A stretch of DNA of 64,000 nt from Methylobacillus flagellatus (GCF_005502435.1 NZ_SCOU01000002.1:1-64000); one strand, 5' to 3'; shown: positions 9,096-19,485, counted from the first letter of the stretch. A program made the numbers and translations. The notes: generated by a model not told the origin, from the sequence alone.

Positions 9096-11162
9096 ATGCG
9101 CAACTCAATGAAAACGCTGGTCTGGCTGGCCATCGCCCTGCTGGGGGCTGGTGCCGTTGGCGGTATCGCCCTGCATCGGGGTGAAAGCATCAACGCCTTG
9201 TGGTTCATCACCGCTGCGATCTGTGTGTATGCCATCGCGTATCGTTTCTATGCCGCCTGGATTGCCGCCCGGGTGCTGATGGTGGACGCGACGCGTGCCA
9301 CGCCAGCCGAACGTCTGGATAATGGCCGTGATTTTGTGCCGACCAACCGCTGGGTGGTGTTCGGACATCACTTTGCCGCCATCGCCGGGCCTGGACCGCT
9401 GATCGGGCCCACGCTGGCCGCGCAGTTCGGTTACCTGCCCGGTACCTTGTGGATACTGATCGGTGCGGTGCTGGGCGGCGCAGTGCAGGACATGGTGACC
9501 TTGTTCCTGTCCACGCGCCGCAATGCGCGTAGCCTGGGCCAGATGGCGCGTGACGAGCTGGGGCCGGTGGGCGGTGTGGCGGCCTTGCTGGGCACGTTCT
9601 TCATCATGATCATCCTGATCGCCGTACTGGGCCTGGTGGTGGTCAATGCCATGAAACACAGCCCCTGGGCCACCTCGACGGTGGCTGCCACCATCCCCAT
9701 CGCCATGGTGGTCGGCCTGTATATGCGCAATCTGCGTCCCGGCCGCGTGCTGGAAGGTTCCTTGCTGGGCGTGGTGCTGTTGCTGGCGGCCGTGGCCGGT
9801 GGTGGCTGGATAGACCACAGTGCCTTCCGTGGCTGGTTCGACCACGACGGGCTGGCGCTGGCCTGGGCGGTGATCGCCTATGGCTTTGCCGCGGCCATCC
9901 TGCCGGTATGGTTGCTGCTGGCTCCGCGCGACTATCTGTCCACCTTCATGAAGCTGGGCACCATCATTCTGCTGGCGGTGGCCATCGTCATGCTGCAGCC
10001 GGAAGTGAAGATGCCGGCCCTCACGCAGTTCATCGATGGCACCGGGCCTATCTTTGGCGGCACCCTGTTCCCATTCGTGTTCATCACCGTGGCTTGCGGT
10101 GCCATCTCCGGTTTTCATGCGCTGATCGCTTCCGGTACCACGCCCAAGTTGCTGGCCAGTGAGCGCGATATCCGCATGATAGGTTACGGCGGCATGCTGC
10201 TGGAATCCTTCGTTGCCATCATGGCCATGATCGCCGCGACCGTGCTGGACCCAGGCGTGTTCTTTGCCATCAACAGCCCGGCGGGCGTGGTGGGCAAGAC
10301 CGCTGTGGAAGCCGTGGCCACCATCAACAGCTGGGGCTTCCCGGTCACCGTGGCACAGATGGAGAAGCTGGCGGCCGATATGGGCGAGGCCACGCTGTTC
10401 GCGCGTACGGGTGGCGCACCGTCGCTGGCGGTGGGCATGGCCAGCATCTTTGGCAGCGCTTTTGGTCAGCATCTGCTGGCGCTGTGGTACCACTTTGCCA
10501 TCATGTTCGAGGCCATCTTCATCCTGACCACGCTGGATGCAGGCACGCGCGTCGGCCGTTTCATGCTGCAGGACATGCTGGGCAATGTGTGGCCTGCGCT
10601 GGGTCGCACCTCCTGGTACCCCTCGGTCATCTTCACCAGTTTGCTGGTGGTGGCCGGTTGGGGGTATTTCCTTTACATAGGCGTGATCGACCCCAACGGC
10701 GGCGTCAATATCCTGTGGCCGCTGTTCGGCATCGCCAACCAGATGCTGGCGGCCATCGCGCTGTGCGTGGCCACCGGCATCCTGGTGAAATCCGGTCGTG
10801 CACGCTTCGCCTGGGTCACCGCGCTGCCGCTGGTCTGGCTGGTCATCGTCACCAGCACGGCGGCCTGGGAAAAGATCTTCAGCACGGATATCCGGGTCGG
10901 CTTCTTTGCGGCTGCCCGCGATATGTCGGAAAAACTCGCCAGCGGCCTGTTGCCGCCCGAGAAGGCAGCGGTCGCGCCGCAACTCATCTTCAACCAGCAG
11001 CTGGATGCCTGGCTCACCATGTTCTTCATCGTGGTGCTGTGGGTGGTGATCTTCGACATGTTGCGTGTGTGCCTGCGTCATCTGAGCGGGAAGCCGGTGC
11101 TGCCTTGCAGCGAAGTGGCTTACCAGCAGACACGGCTGGACAGCGCTGGGGTGCGTGACTGA
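9096..11162 (+). CDS. cstA: CstA-family peptide/pyruvate transporter
   Basis: A 688-residue membrane protein with many hydrophobic segments, close to the E. coli CstA and BtsT length. Recognisable parts are TNRWVVFGHHFAAIAGPGPL near residue 85, the ATFLALGMASIFG-like region LAVGMASIFGSAFGQ, and the ITLDAGTRVGRF-like segment TTLDAGTRVGRFMLQ. The family imports pyruvate and peptides when carbon is scarce. It overlaps the YbdD-like gene by one base (TGATG), the standard cstA-ybdD pairing. The start at 9096 could alternatively be the ATG at 9108. Confidence 0.95.
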   Translation: MRNSMKTLVWLAIALLGAGAVGGIALHRGESINALWFITAAICVYAIAYRFYAAWIAARVLMVDATRATPAERLDNGRDFVPTNRWVVFGHHFAAIAGPGPLIGPTLAAQFGYLPGTLWILIGAVLGGAVQDMVTLFLSTRRNARSLGQMARDELGPVGGVAALLGTFFIMIILIAVLGLVVVNAMKHSPWATSTVAATIPIAMVVGLYMRNLRPGRVLEGSLLGVVLLLAAVAGGGWIDHSAFRGWFDHDGLALAWAVIAYGFAAAILPVWLLLAPRDYLSTFMKLGTIILLAVAIVMLQPEVKMPALTQFIDGTGPIFGGTLFPFVFITVACGAISGFHALIASGTTPKLLASERDIRMIGYGGMLLESFVAIMAMIAATVLDPGVFFAINSPAGVVGKTAVEAVATINSWGFPVTVAQMEKLAADMGEATLFARTGGAPSLAVGMASIFGSAFGQHLLALWYHFAIMFEAIFILTTLDAGTRVGRFMLQDMLGNVWPALGRTSWYPSVIFTSLLVVAGWGYFLYIGVIDPNGGVNILWPLFGIANQMLAAIALCVATGILVKSGRARFAWVTALPLVWLVIVTSTAAWEKIFSTDIRVGFFAAARDMSEKLASGLLPPEKAAVAPQLIFNQQLDAWLTMFFIVVLWVVIFDMLRVCLRHLSGKPVLPCSEVAYQQTRLDSAGVRD

Positions 11163-11353
11163 TGCTGGGACGGCTCAAGGGCGCACTGCGCGGGTTTTGG
11201 CGTTTGTTCCGGCGCCTGTCGGGTGACGACGCCTATGAGCGCTATCTGCGCCACCATGTGGAACACCATGGTGATGAGGCGCCGCTGACGCGTGCCGCGT
11301 TCTTCAAACAGTGGCAGGACAATAAGTGGAAAGGCGTGAAGCGCTGTTGCTGA
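11162..11353 (+). CDS. YbdD/YjiX family small protein
   Basis: A 63-residue basic protein with the family features YERYLRHHVEHHGDEAPLTR and a Lys/Arg/Cys-rich tail (KWKGVKRCC). In enterobacteria the YbdD and YjiX genes directly follow cstA and btsT, and the same holds here with a one-base overlap. The biochemical role is not settled; requirement for transporter activity has been proposed for the family. Confidence 0.9.
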   Translation: MLGRLKGALRGFWRLFRRLSGDDAYERYLRHHVEHHGDEAPLTRAAFFKQWQDNKWKGVKRCC

Positions 11354-11390
11354 GCTGAAAGTGCTGAGCTGAAAGCTGGGCGCGGGCCAT

Positions 11391-11422
11391 AAAAAAACCG
11401 CTGCCCTGAATCAAGGCAGCGG
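11391..11422 (-). terminator. Terminator of the minus-strand gene at 11455
   Basis: CCGCTGCC (11398-11405) pairs with GGCAGCGG (11415-11422). On the minus strand the stem is followed by seven T residues, so it ends the gene at 11455-11823. On the plus strand there is no T run. Confidence 0.8.
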
Positions 11423-11454
11423 CGGCTGGTGTCTCGCAGCGGTGTGGAACCTGA

Positions 11455-11823
11455 TCAGCGGCCCAGGAAGCGCGCGAACTCAGGGCTGAATGGCTCCAGC
11501 ACGCAACGCACTTCTTCCACTTTGACATTGTCTTCGGTGATGCCGATCTTCTTCTCGTAATTGATGGTATTGCGCTCACGATTGGTCCAGATCTTGCCAC
11601 CTGCATCCTGAATGCTGCCAGCCAGGTCAGGCAGGGCGGCGACACAGGTCTTGGCATCGGCGTGTACCGAGGTCTTCAGCAGGTAGTGATTATTGGAATT
11701 GTCGAGTATGGCAACGATGGTGGACCACTGGCCAGGTTGCGGGCTCAGTTTGGTCTCTGCCATGGCGGTCGCGTTATAACCGAGCAGGCTGCACAGCATG
11801 ATCATCAGAATACGTGGCATCAT
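11455..11823 (-). CDS. Hypothetical secreted protein, 122 aa
   Basis: The first of two adjacent ATGs (11823) has AAGGAG six nt upstream. The N-terminus MMPRILMIMLCSLLGYNATAMA is a convincing signal peptide, giving a mature protein of about 100 residues. Two cysteines, one in AKTCVAALPDL and one in VRCVLEP, could form a disulphide. I do not recognise a family. It lies 64 bp downstream of lgt on the same strand and has its own terminator. Confidence 0.75.
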   Translation of the reverse strand: MMPRILMIMLCSLLGYNATAMAETKLSPQPGQWSTIVAILDNSNNHYLLKTSVHADAKTCVAALPDLAGSIQDAGGKIWTNRERNTINYEKKIGITEDNVKVEEVRCVLEPFSPEFARFLGR

Positions 11824-11887
11824 TGAATGCTCCTTGAAGATGGAAAGAAAGTCGTTGAAATACTCATCGACGCCTCTGCATTGTAAA

Positions 11888-12670
11888 TCAATTGCCTGAT
11901 TGCCGCGATTTTCGCCATAGCCAGGCGCCCGCCAGGATCATGGGCAGGCTCAGCCATTGCCCCATGCTCAAGCCCAGCGACAGCAATCCCAGGTAGCTGT
12001 CCGGCTCGCGCGTGAACTCGGCGATGAAGCGGAAGCTGCCATATCCCAGCAGGAACAGGGCGGATACTGAACCGACTGGCCTGGGTTTGCTGGAATAGCA
12101 CCACAGGATGAGGAACAGGGCCACGCCTTCCAGCGCGAACTGATACAGCTGCGAAGGGTGGCGCACCAGTTGATCCACCTGGGGGAACACCATGCCCCAG
12201 GCCACATCGGTGGGACGTCCCCACAATTCACCGTTGATGAAATTGCCTACACGGCCAGCGCCCAGGCCGATGGGTACTAGCGGCGCAACGAAATCCATCA
12301 CGCCCAGCCAGCGTTTGCCGGTCTTTCTGGCGAACCACAGCATGGCGACCAGCACGCCCAGAAAGCCGCCGTGGAAGGACATGCCGCCTTGCCACAGGTA
12401 GAGCACTTCATGCGGATGGGCCAGAAAGTAGCTGGGTTGATAGAAGATGGCATAGCCGAGTCGGCCGCCCAGGATCACGCCCAGCACGCCGTAGAACAGC
12501 AGGTCATCCACCTCGCTGCTTTCCCAGCCCAGTTGTGGCTGCTGGCGCACGCGCCATTTACCCAGCCATAGCAGGCTGAGAAAACCCAGCAAGTACATCA
12601 GGCCATACCAGTGGATGCCGAGGGGGCCGATCTGGAGCGCGATGGGATCGAATTGCGGATGGACGAGCAT
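11888..12670 (-). CDS. lgt: Prolipoprotein diacylglyceryl transferase
   Basis: Inner-membrane enzyme that attaches diacylglycerol to the lipobox cysteine of prolipoproteins. The ATG at 12670 gives [17 protein letters not shown], which matches the family start; the open frame runs 30 codons further but that extension looks unlike the family. The signature [14 protein letters not shown] and the HGGFLGV motif are present across seven likely membrane segments. At 260 residues the length is normal. A TATAAT on the minus strand at 12716-12721 is a candidate -10. lgt divergent from ilvD is a usual beta-proteobacterial order. Confidence 0.97.
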   Translation of the reverse strand: MLVHPQFDPIALQIGPLGIHWYGLMYLLGFLSLLWLGKWRVRQQPQLGWESSEVDDLLFYGVLGVILGGRLGYAIFYQPSYFLAHPHEVLYLWQGGMSFHGGFLGVLVAMLWFARKTGKRWLGVMDFVAPLVPIGLGAGRVGNFINGELWGRPTDVAWGMVFPQVDQLVRHPSQLYQFALEGVALFLILWCYSSKPRPVGSVSALFLLGYGSFRFIAEFTREPDSYLGLLSLGLSMGQWLSLPMILAGAWLWRKSRQSGN

Positions 12671-12819
12671 ATGCGGACTGGCCTCAGAATAAGGTAAAAT
12701 TATGAAGGACTTCAGATTATACGTTTTTTGCGTAAGCCGTTTTGCAGTTGCGCACCACATGCTGCAGCGCTTGCGCTACCCAGTCATTTTTTAGCGGTGT
12801 CATTACCAGAGGTTGATCC

Positions 12820-14670
12820 ATGCCGGTTTATCGTTCACGTACCACCACACACGGCCGCAACATGGCGGGTGCACGCGCTTTATGGCGTGCCACCGGCATG
12901 AAGGATGAGGATTTCACCAAGCCCATCATCGCGATTGCCAACTCCTTCACCCAGTTCGTGCCTGGCCATGTGCACTTGAAAGATATGGGCCAGCTGGTCG
13001 CACGCGAGATCGAAAAGGCGGGTGGCGTCGCCAAAGAGTTCAACACCATCGCCGTGGATGACGGTATCGCCATGGGTCACAGCGGCATGCTGTACTCGCT
13101 GCCCAGCCGTGACCTGATCGCGGATAGCGTCGAATACATGGTCAATGCGCACTGTGCCGATGCGCTGGTGTGCATCTCCAACTGTGACAAGATCACGCCC
13201 GGCATGCTGATGGCGGCGCTGCGTCTCAACATCCCGGTGGTGTTCGTTTCGGGTGGCCCCATGGAGGCCGGCAAGGTCAACTGGAACGGCACGATTCGCA
13301 AGCTGGATCTGGTGGATGCCATGGTTGAAGCAGCGGATAGCCATGTCAGCGATGCCGATGTAGCGGCAGTCGAGCGCTCTGCTTGCCCCACCTGCGGCTC
13401 CTGCTCCGGCATGTTCACCGCCAATTCCATGAACTGCCTGACCGAGGCGCTGGGTTTGTCCCTGCCCGGTAACGGCTCCACGCTGGCCACGCATGCGGCG
13501 CGCAAGCAGTTGTTCCTGAAAGCAGGCCGCCTCATCGTCGAGCTAGCCAAGCGTCATTACGAGCAGGACGATTACAGCGTGCTGCCGCGCGCCATCGCCA
13601 ATATGCAGGCATTCGAGAATGCCATGAGCCTGGATGTGGCCATGGGCGGCTCCACCAATACCGTGCTGCATCTGCTGGCGGCTGCGCATGAAGCGGGTGT
13701 CGATTTCACCATGAGTGACATCGACCGCATCTCGCGCCGTGTGCCCTGCGTGTGCAAGGTGGCGCCTGCCACACAGAAATACCACATGGAAGACGTGCAT
13801 CGCGCGGGTGGTGTGATGGCCATCCTGGGCGAGTTGAATAAAGCCGGCCTGATCCATAACGAGATCCCCACCGTACATAGCCCGAGCTTGGGCGCTGCAC
13901 TGCAGCAATGGGACATCACCAACCTGGCCAATGAAGAGGCGCGCCAGCTGTTCCGTGCGGCCCCCGGCGGTATCCCGACCACCATCGCCTTCAGTCAGTC
14001 CATGTTGTGGCCAGAGCTGGACACAGACCGTGCCGAAGGCTGCATCCGCGACAAGGCCCATGCCTACTCGCAGGATGGCGGTCTGGCCGTGCTGTATGGC
14101 AACATCGCACAGGATGGGTGCATCGTCAAAACGGCCGGTGTGGATGACAGCATCCTCAAGTTCACCGGCCGTGCGCGCATCTTTGAATCACAGGACGATG
14201 CAGTGGCCGCGATCCTTGCCGATAACGTGATAGCGGGTGACGTGGTGGTGATCCGCTACGAAGGTCCGCGTGGCGGTCCTGGCATGCAGGAGATGCTGTA
14301 TCCCACCAGTTACTTGAAATCCAAGGGCTTGGGCAAGGTTTGTGCTTTGCTTACGGATGGGCGCTTCTCCGGGGGCACCTCCGGCCTGAGTATAGGCCAT
14401 GCTTCTCCAGAGGCTGCAGAGGGTGGTGCCATCGGTCTGGTGGAAGAAGGCGATACCATCGAGATCGATATTCCGAACCGCAGCATCCATCTCGCGGTCA
14501 GTGATGAAGTGCTGTCGCATCGGCGTGCCCACATGGTGGCCAAGGGAGCCCTGGCCTGGAAGCCGGTATCCCGTCAGCGCGTGGTTTCACCCGCCTTGCG
14601 TGCCTATGCGGCGATGAGCACTTCCGCAGCCCGTGGCGCGGTACGCGATGTTGCGCAAATCGAAAAATAA
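12820..14670 (+). CDS. ilvD: Dihydroxy-acid dehydratase
   Basis: Fe-S dehydratase of valine, leucine and isoleucine synthesis. The family motif [18 protein letters not shown] lies near residue 190 and the cluster region [12 protein letters not shown] near residue 122. The [15 protein letters not shown] motif is near residue 512. The length of 616 residues matches the E. coli-type long form. It begins [20 protein letters not shown], also typical. Other ilv genes are not in the window. Confidence 0.98.
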   Translation: MPVYRSRTTTHGRNMAGARALWRATGMKDEDFTKPIIAIANSFTQFVPGHVHLKDMGQLVAREIEKAGGVAKEFNTIAVDDGIAMGHSGMLYSLPSRDLIADSVEYMVNAHCADALVCISNCDKITPGMLMAALRLNIPVVFVSGGPMEAGKVNWNGTIRKLDLVDAMVEAADSHVSDADVAAVERSACPTCGSCSGMFTANSMNCLTEALGLSLPGNGSTLATHAARKQLFLKAGRLIVELAKRHYEQDDYSVLPRAIANMQAFENAMSLDVAMGGSTNTVLHLLAAAHEAGVDFTMSDIDRISRRVPCVCKVAPATQKYHMEDVHRAGGVMAILGELNKAGLIHNEIPTVHSPSLGAALQQWDITNLANEEARQLFRAAPGGIPTTIAFSQSMLWPELDTDRAEGCIRDKAHAYSQDGGLAVLYGNIAQDGCIVKTAGVDDSILKFTGRARIFESQDDAVAAILADNVIAGDVVVIRYEGPRGGPGMQEMLYPTSYLKSKGLGKVCALLTDGRFSGGTSGLSIGHASPEAAEGGAIGLVEEGDTIEIDIPNRSIHLAVSDEVLSHRRAHMVAKGALAWKPVSRQRVVSPALRAYAAMSTSAARGAVRDVAQIEK

Positions 14671-14713
14671 CAAGAATTCTTTCAAGCAGGACCAAGATAA
14701 CCGGGGTACATGA

Positions 14714-15649
14714 ATGAGCACTCAAACGCTCGCAAAGAGTTTCTACAATAGTGACGGGGCGGGCGCCAGTCTGGCGCACCCGCATATCCAGCTGACCGAA
14801 GACGCCAACGGGCTGCGCTATATCGAGATCGACAACCCGCTGGCCAAGGCCAGGATCGCCTTGCAGGGTGGCCATGTCATCCATTGGCAACCCAAGACCG
14901 AGAAACAGCCGGTGTTGTGGCTGTCCGAACACGCGCGCTATGTGAAAGGCCGTTCCATTCGTGGCGGCGTGCCGATCTGCTGGCCCTGGTTCGGTGCACA
15001 CCAGACCGATAGCACCTTGTGTCCGCATGGCTTTGCCCGTGTCATTCCCTGGCAGCTGGTCGATTCGGACACCACCGACACTGGCGCGACGCGTCTGCTG
15101 TTACAGATGCAGGAAACCGATGTGACGCGCCGTCAGTTGGGTTATCCCTATGTGCTGACCATGACCATCACCGTAGGCAAGCGCCTGAAGATCGATCTGG
15201 CCACCACCAACAAGGCGGATCACCCGTTCATCATCGGTGAAGCATTCCACACCTACTTCAACATCAGTGATGTGGCCAACGTCAAGATCACCGGTCTGCA
15301 GGATTATGTCTATGCCGACAAGCTCAAGAACTACCAGCGTTACGTCGAGCATGAAGTGCTGACCTTTGATGGCGAGTTCGATCGTGTCTACCTGAATCAT
15401 AGTGGCGACTGCCTGCTGTCAGACCCAGGTTACAAGCGTCGTATTCGCGTCTCCACCTCCAACAGCCGCAGCACCGTGATCTGGACGCCCTGGGAAGAAA
15501 AAGCCCACAGCACGGGCGACATGGGCAGCGCAGATGAATGGCGCAATATGATCTGTATCGAATCGGCCAACGCCATGGAGAACATGGTGGTGATCAACCC
15601 GAATCGTACCCATATCATGAGCGCCGAATATACCGTCGAGTCCATGTAA
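14714..15649 (+). CDS. D-hexose-6-phosphate mutarotase (YeaD-like)
   Basis: Aldose 1-epimerase superfamily member that interconverts anomers of hexose 6-phosphates. The motif SIRGGVPICWPWFG near residue 80 and the PHGFARVIPWQL segment with the catalytic-type histidine are characteristic of the YeaD branch. A later EAFHTYFNISD segment supplies the second histidine. The length of 311 residues is typical. It follows ilvD after 43 bp on the same strand and may be co-transcribed; a functional link to ilvD is not obvious. Confidence 0.9.
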   Translation: MSTQTLAKSFYNSDGAGASLAHPHIQLTEDANGLRYIEIDNPLAKARIALQGGHVIHWQPKTEKQPVLWLSEHARYVKGRSIRGGVPICWPWFGAHQTDSTLCPHGFARVIPWQLVDSDTTDTGATRLLLQMQETDVTRRQLGYPYVLTMTITVGKRLKIDLATTNKADHPFIIGEAFHTYFNISDVANVKITGLQDYVYADKLKNYQRYVEHEVLTFDGEFDRVYLNHSGDCLLSDPGYKRRIRVSTSNSRSTVIWTPWEEKAHSTGDMGSADEWRNMICIESANAMENMVVINPNRTHIMSAEYTVESM

Positions 15650-15986
15650 ATACCCGCTTCACCTGCTGGTCAGGTGCGGCGGTCCATACGGTCAGCATGC
15701 GCCCGGTTCGTCTGGTGTGACGCCCCAAGGCTCATGAACAGACCAAATTTGCCGATATCCACGTGTTTGTGAGTGCTCATCCGCATTGTGAAGCTGGTAA
15801 GTGTCAACGCTTTATCCTGCCTGAGCGTTGAGCCGGAGTGAGTCGTAGCCTGATGCCTGCAAGTCCAGGCTGCTTCGCTGCGATAGCGTTGTTCTTTTCA
15901 AGCATAGCCTATCTTGGGTATCATGATGGGGCTGCAAAGCTTGAAGTAATCAGTAGTCCGATAAAGATCGAGTTGAAGGAGATAGC
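15650..15986. other. 337-bp intergenic region without a gene
   Basis: I find no credible coding frame here. A weak hairpin with stem CACCTG/CAGGTG lies at about 15659-15676 with no T run. The right end carries a promoter candidate for the cytochrome gene and its strong ribosome binding site. The rest shows nothing I can name. Confidence 0.6.
15897..15924 (+). promoter_or_regulatory. Candidate promoter of the cytochrome c gene
   Basis: TTCAAG (15897-15902), 16 bp spacer, TATCAT (15919-15924). It lies 62 bp upstream of the ATG, which itself has AAGGAGAT at the normal distance. Confidence 0.5.
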
Positions 15987-16313
15987 ATGAAAGCGTTATT
16001 AATGACGGTTGCCGCCGCTGGCTCTCTGATGCTGGCTGGACAGGCAAGCGCAGTAGATGCCAAGGCCGCTGAAGCCCTGGCGCAAAAGAATGGCTGTCTG
16101 GCCTGTCACACGGTTGCTAACAAGGTAGTGGGTCCTGCATACAAGGACGTAGCCGCCAAGTACAAGGGTGACAAGACAGCAGAAGCCAAGATGATAGAAA
16201 AAGTAAAGAAGGGTGGCAGTGGCGTTTGGGGTCCTATCCCGATGCCGCCTAACAGCCCTCAAGTCAAGGATGCTGATATCAAGACCATCGTGCAGTGGAT
16301 TCTTACCCTGTAA
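15987..16313 (+). CDS. Class I cytochrome c (c551/c552 type)
   Basis: A small 108-residue periplasmic electron carrier. The signal peptide is MKALLMTVAAAGSLMLAGQASA. The haem motif CLACH lies at about residues 37-41, and the distal methionine is in GPIPMPPN near residue 88, as in the c551 family. Electron donors and acceptors are not encoded nearby. A strong ribosome binding site (GAAGGAGAT) fits high expression. It ends at a bidirectional terminator shared with the convergent permease gene. Confidence 0.95.
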   Translation: MKALLMTVAAAGSLMLAGQASAVDAKAAEALAQKNGCLACHTVANKVVGPAYKDVAAKYKGDKTAEAKMIEKVKKGGSGVWGPIPMPPNSPQVKDADIKTIVQWILTL

Positions 16314-16330
16314 TCTGCCAACGGTGCAAA

Positions 16331-16361
16331 AAAAAGCCAGTCCAAAAGACTGGCTTTTTTG
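16331..16361. terminator. Bidirectional terminator between the cytochrome c and permease genes
   Basis: GCCAGTC (16336-16342) pairs with GACTGGC (16348-16354), loop CAAAA, flanked by an A run and a T run. It works on both strands for the convergent genes on either side. Confidence 0.9.
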
Positions 16362-16376
16362 TTGCCGAAATTCGGC

Positions 16377-17780
16377 TTATGCCGCCTTGCGCAGCTTGCT
16401 GTGGCGTATGGAATAGCTGAAATAGAACACGATGCCAGCCGCCACCCACCAACCGAAGCGGTGCCAGGTCTCGGTGGGTAGGAAGGCCATCAAGGCGCCG
16501 CAGGACAGGATGCCCAGCACCGGGATCAGCGGGTTCCACGGGTTCTTGAATGGACGTGGCAAGTCGGGCTGGCGGATGCGCAGCACGATCACGCCCACAC
16601 ACACCATGATGAAGCTGGCCAGCGTGCCGATGTTGACGGTCTCGGCCAGTTGCCCCAGCGGAATGAAGCCGGCCACCAGCGACACCACCACACCGCACAG
16701 CAGGATGATGCGCACTGGCGTCTGACGGTCCGGGTTGATGGTGGAGAAGAACGGCGAGATCAGGCCGTCGCGGCTCATCGCGAACAGGATGCGGGTCAGG
16801 CCGTACAGCAGCACCAGCAGCACCGTGATCAGGCCAGCCAGTACGCCGGTAGCGACCAGCGTAGACGACCAGGTGTACCCCAGTTTGCTCAAGGCATACG
16901 CCACCGGCGAGGATACGTTCAACTCACCGTAAGGCACCACGCCAGTCAGCACCCCAGACACCAGGATATACACCACGGTGCAGAACACCAGCGAGGCAAG
17001 CAGGCCGATAGGCAGGTCACGCTGCGGGTTCTTGGCTTCATCGGCGGCGGTGGATACCGCATCAAAGCCAAAGTAGGCAAAGAACACCAGCGACGCGCCC
17101 GCCAACACGCCTATGGTCTTGCCGTTATCCAGCGTGTCGAACCAGCCGAACGGCATGAACGGCGTCCAGTTGTCGGTGTTGAGGTGCATGGAGGCCAGCG
17201 CGATGAAAATGACGATGGTGCTGAGTTTGACGGCAACGATGATGTTATTGAACTGCGAGCTTTGCTTGACGCCGCTGATGAGTAACAAGGTCAGCACCCA
17301 GATGATGCCGAAGGCGGGCAGGTTGATGATGCCGCCCTGACTTGGTGCCTTGATCAGCGCTTCGGGCAGGATGATGTTGAAATTGGCCAGCGTGTTGATG
17401 AAGTAACCGGCCCAGCCATTGGCCACTGCCGCCGCGCCTACGCCATATTCCAGCAGCAGGATCCAGCCCATCACCCAGGCGATGAACTCCCCAAACGCCA
17501 CATAGCTGTAACCATAAGCACTGCCCGAACCGCCCACCGAGGCGGCCAGTTCTGCATAGGCCAGTGCTGCAAAGCCGGAGGCTACACCGGCGAACACGAA
17601 CGATAACACCACGGCCGGGCCGGATTGGGTGGCTGCCGCGATGCCAGTCAGTACGAAGATGCCGGTGCCGATGGCGCAGCCGATACCGAGCAGGGCAAGA
17701 TCAAATGCGCTCAGGCATTTTTTGAGGCCACTATGGCCATGAGGGTCTGCCGGTTTGGTACGCAACAGCTGAGCAAACAT
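16377..17780 (-). CDS. APC-family amino acid permease
   Basis: A 467-residue inner-membrane transporter with about twelve hydrophobic segments. The first helix region ALLGIGCAIGTGIFVLTG is the substrate/sodium-binding signature of the APC superfamily, and FFAYFGFDAVSTAADEAKNP is the conserved helix 6 to 7 region of the cationic amino acid transporter/YfnA branch. Substrate cannot be set from sequence. The gene is monocistronic as far as visible, 89 bp downstream of hemF, with a terminator at its end. Confidence 0.9.
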   Translation of the reverse strand: MFAQLLRTKPADPHGHSGLKKCLSAFDLALLGIGCAIGTGIFVLTGIAAATQSGPAVVLSFVFAGVASGFAALAYAELAASVGGSGSAYGYSYVAFGEFIAWVMGWILLLEYGVGAAAVANGWAGYFINTLANFNIILPEALIKAPSQGGIINLPAFGIIWVLTLLLISGVKQSSQFNNIIVAVKLSTIVIFIALASMHLNTDNWTPFMPFGWFDTLDNGKTIGVLAGASLVFFAYFGFDAVSTAADEAKNPQRDLPIGLLASLVFCTVVYILVSGVLTGVVPYGELNVSSPVAYALSKLGYTWSSTLVATGVLAGLITVLLVLLYGLTRILFAMSRDGLISPFFSTINPDRQTPVRIILLCGVVVSLVAGFIPLGQLAETVNIGTLASFIMVCVGVIVLRIRQPDLPRPFKNPWNPLIPVLGILSCGALMAFLPTETWHRFGWWVAAGIVFYFSYSIRHSKLRKAA

Positions 17781-17868
17781 GAGATCTCCCTGATTTTTTT
17801 AATGGAGTATGCACCAAACGTGCCAGAAAACTAAGCAGCCTGCGCATGCAGCCTAGGCAAGCGGCGGG

Positions 17869-18912
17869 TCAGCGTGCTTGCAACCAGTCGCGCTCGGTCA
17901 AAAAATCGCTGTAAAGGGCCGCCTCGGGGCTACCTGCTGCCGGTTTCCAGTCATAACGCCATTTCACCACAGGCGGCATGGACATCAGGATGGATTCAGT
18001 GCGGCCATTGGATTGCAGACCGAACAGCGTGCCACGGTCGAACACCAGATTGAATTCCACATAACGGCCACGGCGATAAGCCTGGAAATCGCGCTCGCGC
18101 TCGCCGTAAGCCGTGTCCTTGCGGCGCTGCAGGATGGGCAGATAGGCCTGCAGGAAGGCATCGCCCACATTGCGCTGCAAGGCGAAGCTCTGCTCGAAGC
18201 CCAGCTCGCTGAAGTCATCAAAGAAGATGCCGCCGATGCCGCGTGGTTCCTGACGATGCTTGAGGAAGAAGTACTTGTCGCAGGCGGTCTTGAACTTGGG
18301 GTAATAGTCTGCGTTGAACGGATCCAGTGCGTCGCGGCAGCAACGGTGGAAGTGCACGGCGTCTTCTTCAAAGCCGTAGTAGGGGGTGAGGTCCATACCG
18401 CCACCGAACCACCAGATATCTGCGTCAGTCTGGGCGCCTGTGACGGCGTTGGCTGCGTCTTCAAACGCTGGCCGCACTGCGTGTGCTGTCTGCGGGTTTT
18501 CATCCTTGCCGCCTGGTCGCGGCTGCCCATCCTGTGCAGCTATCCCGCTTTGATGTGTGTGAGCACGTGCAACGAAGAAGCGGATATTCATGTGCACGGT
18601 GGGCGCATAGGGATTGCGCGGATGCAGTACCAGCGACACGCCCATGGCTTCCCAGCTGCGGCCAGCGGCTTCCGGGTGGGCTACCGTCGCAGCAGGCGGC
18701 AGCTTGCTACCTTTGACATGTGAAAAGCCCACGCCAGCGCGTTCGAACACATTGCCTTCTTCCAGCAGACAGCTGGTGCCGCCGCCGCCTTCCGGGCGCT
18801 GCCAGCTGTCGTTGAGGAAGCGTTTGCCGTCCACCAGTTCCAGCGCCTCGACGATGCGGGCTTGCAGCTGTTGCAGGTAGTCGTAGACGCGTTGTGTGGA
18901 GATGTCGCTCAT
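17869..18912 (-). CDS. hemF: Oxygen-dependent coproporphyrinogen III oxidase with an internal insertion
   Basis: Converts coproporphyrinogen III to protoporphyrinogen IX in haem synthesis, using oxygen. Signatures include [37 protein letters not shown] and [10 protein letters not shown]. At 347 residues it is about 45 longer than usual. The excess is residues 116-163, an Ala/Gln/Gly/Pro-rich segment rich in T, H and D between the conserved RFF and WWFGGG strands. The frame is intact on both sides. It is the last gene of a minus-strand run with tsaC, purD and purH. Confidence 0.95.
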   Translation of the reverse strand: MSDISTQRVYDYLQQLQARIVEALELVDGKRFLNDSWQRPEGGGGTSCLLEEGNVFERAGVGFSHVKGSKLPPAATVAHPEAAGRSWEAMGVSLVLHPRNPYAPTVHMNIRFFVARAHTHQSGIAAQDGQPRPGGKDENPQTAHAVRPAFEDAANAVTGAQTDADIWWFGGGMDLTPYYGFEEDAVHFHRCCRDALDPFNADYYPKFKTACDKYFFLKHRQEPRGIGGIFFDDFSELGFEQSFALQRNVGDAFLQAYLPILQRRKDTAYGERERDFQAYRRGRYVEFNLVFDRGTLFGLQSNGRTESILMSMPPVVKWRYDWKPAAGSPEAALYSDFLTERDWLQAR

Positions 18913-18931
18913 GGTCTCGATCCAAAGGGGT

Positions 18932-19474
18932 TCAGGCGCGCAGTATGCGTCCGCTGCGCAGGTCCTGAATGGTGGAGGGGCGTTTGTTGCCAGCGGTAAG
19001 CCCGGCGATCACGCGCACACGGTCGCCGAACAGTTGCTTGCACTGGCGCGTGGTCCTGGCGGGCGCATGGCCGCTACGGTTGGCGCTGGTGGAGACCAGC
19101 GCCATATTGCTGGCCTGGCACAGCTGACGTGCGGGCGGGAAGGCGGTGATGCGTACCGCGATGCTGGGGTGTCGGCCGCTGAGCCATACCGGGCAGTGTG
19201 CGGCAGTGGGCACCAGCCAGGTATGCGGACGCGGGCGCTTTGCGCCGAGTTGCTGGTGTTCATCCGCGCTGAGCGGTGCCATGTAATGACGTAGCTGCGT
19301 GGCCTTGCTGGCGATCAGGATCAGGCCTTTGTGCTGTGGCCTGCCTTTGAGCCTGAGGATGCGTTGCACGCCTAGGCGGCTGCGTGGGTCACAACCTAGC
19401 CCGAAACAGGATTCCGTGGCATAGGCGATGACGCCGCCAGCGCGTAGATAATGATGGAGGGCGCGGTCCAGCAT
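18932..19474 (-). CDS. tsaC: Threonylcarbamoyl-AMP synthase (YrdC/Sua5 family)
   Basis: Makes threonylcarbamoyl-AMP from threonine, bicarbonate and ATP for the t6A37 modification of tRNAs reading ANN codons. The N-terminus includes [16 protein letters not shown] and [15 protein letters not shown], the KRxxxKP-like substrate-binding region, and later [10 protein letters not shown] is the conserved C-terminal motif. The length of 180 residues matches the TsaC short form without a Sua5 domain. It sits between purD and hemF with 11- and 19-bp gaps, so co-transcription is likely. Confidence 0.93.
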   Translation of the reverse strand: MLDRALHHYLRAGGVIAYATESCFGLGCDPRSRLGVQRILRLKGRPQHKGLILIASKATQLRHYMAPLSADEHQQLGAKRPRPHTWLVPTAAHCPVWLSGRHPSIAVRITAFPPARQLCQASNMALVSTSANRSGHAPARTTRQCKQLFGDRVRVIAGLTAGNKRPSTIQDLRSGRILRA

Positions 19475-19485
19475 GGCCCTGAATA

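Noticed and set aside
9105-11081. 658-codon open frame on the minus strand inside cstA
   Set aside because: It is complementary to a clear transporter gene and its translation is rich in His, Gln, Gly and Asp with no recognisable domain, typical of the antisense of a GC-rich gene.
18424-18567. HemF insertion as a frameshift or sequencing error
   Set aside because: Conserved HemF sequence resumes in the same frame on both sides, and the segment has no stop codon.
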